Assembly (NCBI GenBank): GCA_910583815.1 | Contig: CAJTZB010000091.1 | Coordinates: 1 to 9,741 of the forward strand | Reading direction: 5' to 3' | Origin: an uncultured Lachnospiraceae bacterium | GTDB taxonomy: Bacteria; Bacillota; Clostridia; Lachnospirales; Lachnospiraceae | DNA length: 9,741 nt | Part shown: piece after piece, positions 5,935 through 9,741 of the stretch | Position numbering within the stretch: position 1 is the first letter of the stretch | Layout of the letters: every line of letters begins with the position of its first letter | Notes under the pieces: generated by a model | The model's input: the letters and a program-made list of their open reading frames with translations, nothing else | Databases searched by the model: none | What the model was told of the DNA's origin: nothing | Program-made: the position numbers and the translations under genes

Positions 5935-7284
5935 TAATTCTACATATTCTTTCTCCGGCATCACGCTCTGATAGGTCGGACGGATAATCTTATCCTGATT
6001 AATCAGCTCCTCCATACGATGTGCGCTCCAGCCGGAAATTCTTGCAACTGCAAAAATCGGCGTAAATAGCTCGGACGGCAAATCCAGCATGCTGTAAACA
6101 AATCCACTGTAAAAGTCCACATTGGCGCTGACACCTTTGTAGATTCTGCGTTCTCTTGCAATTACTTTTGGCGCAAGTTCTGCTACCATAGCATACAGCT
6201 TATAGTCCTCATCTCTCCGTTTTGCATGGGCAAGCTTTTCCACGGAAGCTTTAAAAATCTGCGCGCGTGGGTCGGAAATCGAATAAACAGCATGCCCCAT
6301 ACCATAAATCAATCCCTTTTTATCAAATGCCTCCTTGTGGAGCAGCTTCACAAGATAGTCTTCTACTTGCGTTTCATCTGTAATATCATGTACATTTGCT
6401 TTTAAATCCTGAAACATCTGCACAACCTTAATATTGGCGCCTCCATGCTTTGGGCCTTTTAAAGATCCAAGTGCAGCAGCAACAACTGCATAAGTATCTG
6501 CTCCTGATGATGTGACAACATGTGTTGTAAAAGTGGAGTTGTTTCCGCCTCCGTGTTCCGCATGGAGCACAAGCGCTAAGTCTAAAATTCTTGCTTCCAA
6601 TTCCGTGTAACCTTTGTCCGGACGCAGCATCCGCAAAATGTTTTCTGCTGTAGAAAGCTTTGGCGCCGGACGGTGGATGTACAGGCTTTTTCCCTTTTCG
6701 TAGTGATTATATGCCTGATATCCATATACCGCCAGCATCGGAAAGACGCTGATTAGCATCAGGCACTGACGCAAAATATTCTCTATGCTACTGTCATCTA
6801 TATGTTTATCATAGCATGCAAGCGTAAGCACACTCCTTGCAAGTGTATTCATCATATCCTTGCTCGGTGCTTTCATAATGACATCTCTTACAAAATTTGT
6901 AGGCAATGTGCGCCCCTTTGCAAGCAATGCTTTGAATTCTTCCAATTCTTCTGCTGTTGGAAGCTTGCCAAACAGCAACAGATAAGTCGTTTCTTCAAAA
7001 CCAAAACGTTGTGCCTCTAAAAAGCCACGGCACAGGTCCTTAATATCAATCCCCCTGTAACGGAGCACTCCTTCACATGGGACTTTTTTTCCGTCAATCA
7101 TTTCGTGCGATTTGATTCCTGATATTTTCGTCAGACCCGCCACGACTCCCATGCCGTTTATATCGCGAAGGCCCCTCTTTACATCATAGACATCATACAA
7201 ACCACTATCTATCATACCTTGCTCCCTGCACTTTACAGAAAGCTCTTCTATCCCTAACATATATTCTGTTACATTTTTTTTCAT
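5920..7284 (-). CDS. Citrate synthase (citrate/2-methylcitrate synthase family)
   Basis: Condenses oxaloacetate with acetyl-CoA to citrate in the cytoplasm, the entry to the oxidative branch of the TCA cycle and to glutamate; a 2-methylcitrate role with propionyl-CoA cannot be excluded. The catalytic residues are all visible: His244 in LHAEHGGGNNST (240-251), His280 in GPKHGGAN (277-284) and Asp390 in ANVDFYSG (387-394), with the substrate-binding GMGHAVYSISDPRA (328-341) and RISGWSAHRMEE (415-426) in order. At 454 residues it is longer than most bacterial enzymes; the extra length is mainly N-terminal (about the first 60 residues). The ribosome binding site is AGAAAGGAT (7291-7299). It follows ridA by 62 bases with a hairpin between, and probably shares its transcript. 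Its 3' end lies inside the palindromic terminator. Confidence 0.95.
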   Translation of the reverse strand: MKKNVTEYMLGIEELSVKCREQGMIDSGLYDVYDVKRGLRDINGMGVVAGLTKISGIKSHEMIDGKKVPCEGVLRYRGIDIKDLCRGFLEAQRFGFEETTYLLLFGKLPTAEELEEFKALLAKGRTLPTNFVRDVIMKAPSKDMMNTLARSVLTLACYDKHIDDSSIENILRQCLMLISVFPMLAVYGYQAYNHYEKGKSLYIHRPAPKLSTAENILRMLRPDKGYTELEARILDLALVLHAEHGGGNNSTFTTHVVTSSGADTYAVVAAALGSLKGPKHGGANIKVVQMFQDLKANVHDITDETQVEDYLVKLLHKEAFDKKGLIYGMGHAVYSISDPRAQIFKASVEKLAHAKRRDEDYKLYAMVAELAPKVIARERRIYKGVSANVDFYSGFVYSMLDLPSELFTPIFAVARISGWSAHRMEELINQDKIIRPTYQSVMPEKEYVELENRF

Positions 7285-7312
7285 CCGACCATCCTTTCTT
7301 TATTAGAGTTCC

Positions 7313-7344
7313 GGGCAGTGCTGTTTAGAGCTTAGCATCTGCCC
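7313..7344 (-). promoter_or_regulatory. Hairpin between ridA and the citrate synthase gene
   Basis: On the minus strand GGGCAG plus TGCT (one bulged A between) pairs with AGCA plus CTGCCC, ten pairs in all, around an 11-base loop. It begins two bases after the ridA stop codon and ends about 13 bases before the citrate synthase ribosome binding site. No U-tract follows, so a processing or stability element fits better than a terminator. Confidence 0.45.
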
Positions 7345-7346
7345 CT

Positions 7347-7733
7347 TTACTCAGCGCATTTTACTGCAATCGCTTCCATTTCAAACAAACCGCCTTTTGG
7401 AAGCGCCGCTGCCTGAACACATGAGCGCGCCGGAGGATTTTTAGAAAAATACTTTTCATATACGGCATTCACAGCCGCAAAGTCCTTCATATCTGCCAAA
7501 AATATTGTTGTTTTCACAACATCCTGCAGGCTGCACCCTGCCGCCGCTAATACTGCTTCCATATTTTTAATGGATTGCTCTGCCTGCGCCTCTACTCCTT
7601 CTGCCAATTCACCTGTTTCCGGAATCAGTCCCAACTGCCCGGAAGCGTACACTGTGTCACCTGCTTTCACTGCATGCACATATGGTCCAACTGCCGCCGG
7701 GGCTTTATCAGAAAAAACCGTTTCTCGTTGCAT
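7347..7733 (-). CDS. ridA: RidA family enamine/imine deaminase (YjgF/YER057c/UK114)
   Basis: RidA hydrolyses reactive enamines and imines, such as 2-aminoacrylate from serine or threonine dehydratase, to 2-ketoacids and ammonia, protecting PLP enzymes. The chosen start gives 128 residues, the family length; AAAGGAA at 7741-7747 is seven bases upstream. An in-frame ATG seven codons earlier (7754) adds a non-conserved MYERKCN. Family marks are FSDKAPAAVGPYVHAV (7-22), ASGQLG (30-35) and PARSCVQAAALPKGG (101-115), whose Arg103 matches the substrate-carboxylate Arg105 of E. coli, plus Glu120 in FEMEAIA. Such proteins act as trimers. It lies between a terminator-like hairpin (after fba) and the citrate synthase gene. 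No clear promoter is visible in front of it. Confidence 0.93.
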   Translation of the reverse strand: MQRETVFSDKAPAAVGPYVHAVKAGDTVYASGQLGLIPETGELAEGVEAQAEQSIKNMEAVLAAAGCSLQDVVKTTIFLADMKDFAAVNAVYEKYFSKNPPARSCVQAAALPKGGLFEMEAIAVKCAE

Positions 7734-7775
7734 ATTACACTTCCTTTCATACACTGCCTTGTTAAAGTTTTTTGT

Positions 7776-7821
7776 TTTTAAACAAAAGAGGCTGTGCTTA
7801 AACTGCTGCAGCCTCCTTTGT
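7776..7821 (-). terminator. Intrinsic terminator between fba and ridA
   Basis: On the minus strand ACAAAGGAGGCTG (7821-7809) pairs with CAGCCTCTTTTGT (7794-7782) over 13 positions, one of them G-U, around a 14-base loop. The 3' arm and following bases are T-rich (TTTTGTTT). The G-U pair forms only in the minus-strand RNA (plus would have A-C), which supports this orientation. It would end or reduce transcription coming from fba. Confidence 0.75.
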
Positions 7822-7832
7822 CTGCCTCTTAT

Positions 7833-7847
7833 CCTGCTAAAAGCAGG
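7833..7847 (-). repeat. Small inverted repeat in fba-ridA gap
   Basis: CCTGC-TTTTA-GCAGG on the minus strand, five to six pairs with a three- to five-base loop. It lies between the terminator at 7776-7821 and the larger inverted repeat at 7860-7934. No function can be assigned. Confidence 0.35.
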
Positions 7848-7859
7848 CGGGTTCTTATC

Positions 7860-7934
7860 ATAGTAAATGGCAATTATCTTTTATTAGCGTCGGCGTACAG
7901 ATGTCAACATGCCTCAGCCGACGCTATTTACTAT
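7860..7934 (-). repeat. Nested inverted repeats after fba
   Basis: A perfect 10-bp inverted repeat TAGCGTCGGC (7885-7894) / GCCGACGCTA (7917-7926) with a 22-base spacer. A second perfect 9-bp repeat, ATAGTAAAT (7860-7868) / ATTTACTAT (7926-7934), surrounds it and shares one base with it. It begins ten bases after the fba stop. No strong U-tract follows on either strand. It may be a first, weak fba terminator or an mRNA 3' stabiliser; it could also be a small palindromic repeat element. Confidence 0.5.
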
Positions 7935-7943
7935 AGTTATAAC

Positions 7944-8807
7944 TTATGCGCGGTTTGCAGAACCAAACAAGGTAATCTTTTCTCTTACTGTCTCTTTAAT
8001 GGCCTCTGCACCAGGTGCCAAAAGCTTACGTGGATCAAAGCCCTTGCCCTGTAAATCCTTTCCTTCTTCAATGTACTTACGTGTTGCAGCCGCAAAAGAA
8101 AGCTGGCACTCGGTATTTACATTGATTTTAGCAACACCAAGGGAAATTGCCTTCTTGATCATATCCTCAGGAATTCCTGTACCGCCATGCAGAACCAATG
8201 GCATTACGCCGGTTTTCTGCTGAACTGCATCCAATGTTTCAAAGCTAAGTCCCTTCCAGTTTTCTGGATACTTGCCGTGGATATTACCAATACCTGCCGC
8301 AAGCATAGTAACACCAAGATCTGCAATTGCCTTGCACTCATCCGGATCTGCGCATTCTCCCATACCAACTACGCCGTCCTCTTCTCCTCCAATAGAACCG
8401 ACTTCGGCCTCCAAAGAAAGACCTTTTTCAGCACAAAGAGCAACAAGCTCCTTGGTCTTTGCGATATTGTCTGCAATTGGATAGTGGGAACCATCAAACA
8501 TAACAGAGGAGAAACCTGCCTCGATACACTTTAAGCAGCCTTCATAGCTGCCGTGGTCTAAATGAAGTGCGACCGGAACTGTAATCTTCATCTCTTCCAT
8601 CATACCGTTGACCATGCCCACAACTGTCTTATAGCCAGTCATATATTTTCCTGCACCCTCAGACACGCCAAGAATCACAGGAGACTTCATTTCCTCTGCC
8701 ACGGACAAAATTGCCTTTGTCCACTCCAGATTGTTGATATTGAACTGGCCTACTGCATAATGACCGGCCTTTGCCTTTTCTAGCATTTCCTTTGCTGATA
8801 CTAACAT
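7944..8807 (-). CDS. fba: Class II fructose-1,6-bisphosphate aldolase
   Basis: Zinc-dependent cytoplasmic enzyme that splits fructose-1,6-bisphosphate into dihydroxyacetone phosphate and glyceraldehyde-3-phosphate, and the reverse in gluconeogenesis. It has 287 residues, close to B. subtilis FbaA. Visible active-site segments: LHLDHGS (81-87) with catalytic Asp84 and zinc ligand His85; DGSHYP (105-110); EAEVGSIGGEEDG (133-145); GNIHGKYP (174-181) with zinc ligand His177; VLHGGTGI (205-212) with zinc ligand His207; and the phosphate-binding KINVNTE (227-233). AGGAGG at 8814-8819 lies six bases before the start and overlaps the stop of a possible small ORF. A paralog acting on tagatose-bisphosphate cannot be excluded from sequence alone. 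It is followed by inverted repeats and a terminator before ridA. Confidence 0.95.
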   Translation of the reverse strand: MLVSAKEMLEKAKAGHYAVGQFNINNLEWTKAILSVAEEMKSPVILGVSEGAGKYMTGYKTVVGMVNGMMEEMKITVPVALHLDHGSYEGCLKCIEAGFSSVMFDGSHYPIADNIAKTKELVALCAEKGLSLEAEVGSIGGEEDGVVGMGECADPDECKAIADLGVTMLAAGIGNIHGKYPENWKGLSFETLDAVQQKTGVMPLVLHGGTGIPEDMIKKAISLGVAKINVNTECQLSFAAATRKYIEEGKDLQGKGFDPRKLLAPGAEAIKETVREKITLFGSANRA

Positions 8808-8817
8808 AAGAAACCTC

Positions 8818-8979
8818 CTAATTTAGTTCTGTTATTTCAATTATACAATAGTTTTGTCCAAAAGAAAACAATAAATTTGGATTATGCTGATTATCATGGT
8901 TTTGATTGGCCTTTATGCCTTTGTAAGCAAGCTCTTTTGCCCCTTCTTCTAGTTTTAATAATCTAAAGCAGTTACTCAT
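8818..8979 (-). CDS. Possible small ORF of 53 codons upstream of fba
   Basis: ATG at 8979-8977, TAG at 8820-8818. The product begins MSNCFRLLKLEEGAKELAYK and ends QNYCIIEITELN; I do not recognise it. It has no membrane segment or signal peptide; the composition is ordinary and soluble-looking. The stop is embedded in the fba ribosome binding site (TAGGAGG), which would allow coupling. Against it: no good ribosome binding site (GGAAG is only one base from the ATG), and the candidate fba -10 lies inside it. The frame stays open 12 codons upstream of the ATG (to a TAG), so it may be the remnant of a longer gene. Confidence 0.3.
   Translation of the reverse strand: MSNCFRLLKLEEGAKELAYKGIKANQNHDNQHNPNLLFSFGQNYCIIEITELN
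8840..8868 (-). promoter_or_regulatory. Candidate promoter of fba
   Basis: A perfect minus-strand -10 TATAAT (8845-8840) lies about 32 bases before the fba start. At 17-base spacing the -35 would be TTTTCT (8868-8863), which is poor; TTGTTT (8871-8866) is a better hexamer but at 20 bases. It is supported mainly by the -10 and by the need for a promoter after the rpoC terminator. Confidence 0.45.
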
Positions 8980-9105
8980 GCTTCCATCTCTGGAAACTTC
9001 AACATATACTTTCTAAACTGCAGGTTATAAAAAATTTCCGCCAATGGCAATTACAAATCCACTCCGCGGATTTGGGAGTGAGTGTACCTTCTGACGCAGT
9101 TTCCC
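8980..9105 (-). other. Intergenic stretch with competing hairpins, no clear gene
   Basis: Between the rpoC terminator and the small ORF. On the minus strand CAAATCC (9073-9067) pairs with GGATTTG (9059-9053), while the overlapping CACTCC pairs with GGAGTG; the two are mutually exclusive. GCC-ATT-GGC (9048-9040) followed by GGAAA and TTTTTT looks like a weak terminator. Two overlapping frames are free of stops through most of the stretch, without a clear start or ribosome binding site. No gene can be called. Confidence 0.35.
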
Positions 9106-9115
9106 ATAAGATAAT

Positions 9116-9165
9116 AAAAAGTACCGCAAATAGTATTCACCCAGAATACCATTTACGGTACTTTT
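9116..9165 (-). terminator. Intrinsic terminator of rpoC
   Basis: Arms of 22 bases (9165-9144 and 9138-9117) around the loop TGGGT pair fully in the minus-strand RNA, with two G-U pairs; on the plus strand these would be C-A and A-C mismatches, so the hairpin is built for the minus strand. A T-run (9120-9116) follows. Flanking ATAAGATAA (9106-9114) and TTATCTTAT (9164-9172) can lengthen the stem through a bulge. It lies 22 bases after the rpoC stop and marks the end of the rpoBC transcript. Confidence 0.9.
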
Positions 9166-9187
9166 ATCTTATTTTTCTGCTTTCAAA

Positions 9188-9741
9188 CTATTCGTCCTCT
9201 TCTGCCATCACAAATTCTTCTTCGGTCTCGTTTTCTTCTTCAAAGTAGTCGTCCTGATAATCTTCTTCTGCATTATCCGGAAACTCATCTTCGTAGTCCT
9301 GATAAACGTCTTCATAATCAAAGCTTTCATAGTCATCAGAGAACATAACATCTTCTGCATCAGAGTCCAGCTTAATACCACTGTACTGCTTCATGCCGGT
9401 GCCTGCCGGAATCAGCTTACCAATAATAACATTTTCCTTTAAGCCAATCAGAGGATCTACCTTACCCTTAATAGCCGCCTCGGTCAGAACCTTCGTGGTC
9501 TCCTGGAAAGAAGCCGCCGACAGGAAAGAGTTGGTTGCGAGGGAAGCCTTTGTAATACCAAGCATTACCTGCTTACCGTCCGCTGGTTCCTTTCCTTCTG
9601 CAACCATCTTTGCATTGGTATCCTCATAGTCAAGGATATCAACCATTGCGCCCGGAAGGAAATCAGTATCACCGTTGCTTTCAATGCGTACCTTCTTTAA
9701 CATCTGGCGCACAATGACCTCAACGTGCTTATCATTGATTT
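9188..9741 (-). CDS. rpoC: RNA polymerase beta' subunit, C-terminal part, with acidic tail
   Basis: Partial: the gene enters from the right edge and ends at the TAA at 9190-9188; 184 codons are visible. The frame is open to the edge, and INDKHVEVIVRQMLKKVRI is the conserved RpoC C-terminal motif, so the internal GTG at 9712 is not a start. DFLPGAMVD, ITKASLATNSFLSAASFQET (the conserved beta' segment near the catalytic crevice) and KENVIIGKLIPAGTGM follow in order. After the GTGM core comes a 59-residue tail with about 31 Asp/Glu, many Tyr/Phe and no Lys or Arg. Such tails are absent from E. coli and B. subtilis beta'. In the assembled polymerase this subunit forms half of the active-site cleft. 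A strong terminator follows. Confidence 0.97.
   Translation of the reverse strand, partial: INDKHVEVIVRQMLKKVRIESNGDTDFLPGAMVDILDYEDTNAKMVAEGKEPADGKQVMLGITKASLATNSFLSAASFQETTKVLTEAAIKGKVDPLIGLKENVIIGKLIPAGTGMKQYSGIKLDSDAEDVMFSDDYESFDYEDVYQDYEDEFPDNAEEDYQDDYFEEENETEEEFVMAEEDE

Noticed and set aside
9710..9712. GTG as the start of a 174-residue protein
   Set aside because: The frame is open to the window edge and reads conserved RpoC sequence before the GTG; this is the interior of rpoC.
1..9741. CRISPR array, transposase, tRNA or rRNA genes, or a prophage/defence cluster
   Set aside because: No regularly spaced repeats, no transposase-like protein, no tRNA cloverleaf with CCA end, and all sizeable genes are housekeeping or common metabolism.

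Overview
The window looks like part of a chromosome of a low-to-moderate GC Firmicute, most likely a Clostridia of the Lachnospiraceae type. This is inferred from near-consensus AGGAGG ribosome binding sites, an S10 starting MASQVMRITLKAYDH, an L22 with a basic N-terminal extension, and an RpoC with a long acidic tail. I cannot name a species. Nearly everything is on the minus strand, so transcription runs from high to low coordinates; the one clear exception is a plus-strand sensor gene at 5135-5923.

Layout in transcription order on the minus strand. The 3' end of rpoC (9741-9188) ends in a strong intrinsic terminator (9165-9116). A 380-base gap follows, holding a possible 53-codon small ORF, competing hairpins and a candidate promoter for fba. 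Next come three metabolic genes: fba (class II fructose-bisphosphate aldolase), a terminator-like hairpin, ridA (enamine/imine deaminase) and a 454-residue citrate synthase. The citrate synthase converges on the plus-strand PocR-domain/chemoreceptor-tip protein. Their 3' ends overlap by 4 bases inside a perfect 26-base palindrome, which acts as a two-way terminator and gives both proteins the same last four residues, ENRF.

Upstream of the PocR gene is a 539-base divergent region (4596-5134) with two well-formed promoters back to back: one for the PocR gene, one for the S10 operon. The S10 transcript starts with a leader of about 280 bases that can form a GNRA-capped hairpin and a long-range stem. 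The S10 operon follows in standard order: rpsJ, rplC, rplD, rplW, rplB, rpsS, rplV, rpsC, and the first nine codons of rplP at the window edge. Some junctions are tight (TAATG overlaps at rplD/rplW and rpsC/rplP), but three gaps of 118-200 bases (rpsJ-rplC, rplW-rplB, rpsS-rplV) hold hairpins rather than genes.

The ribosomal and RNA polymerase genes are housekeeping. The more notable points are the genome order (fba, ridA and citrate synthase lie between rpoC and rpsJ, where many bacteria carry rpsL-rpsG-fusA-tuf), the palindrome coding for two protein ends, the structured S10 leader and operon gaps, and the small soluble PocR-chemoreceptor chimera. I saw no CRISPR array, transposase, tRNA or rRNA. 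I found no clear new multi-gene system.
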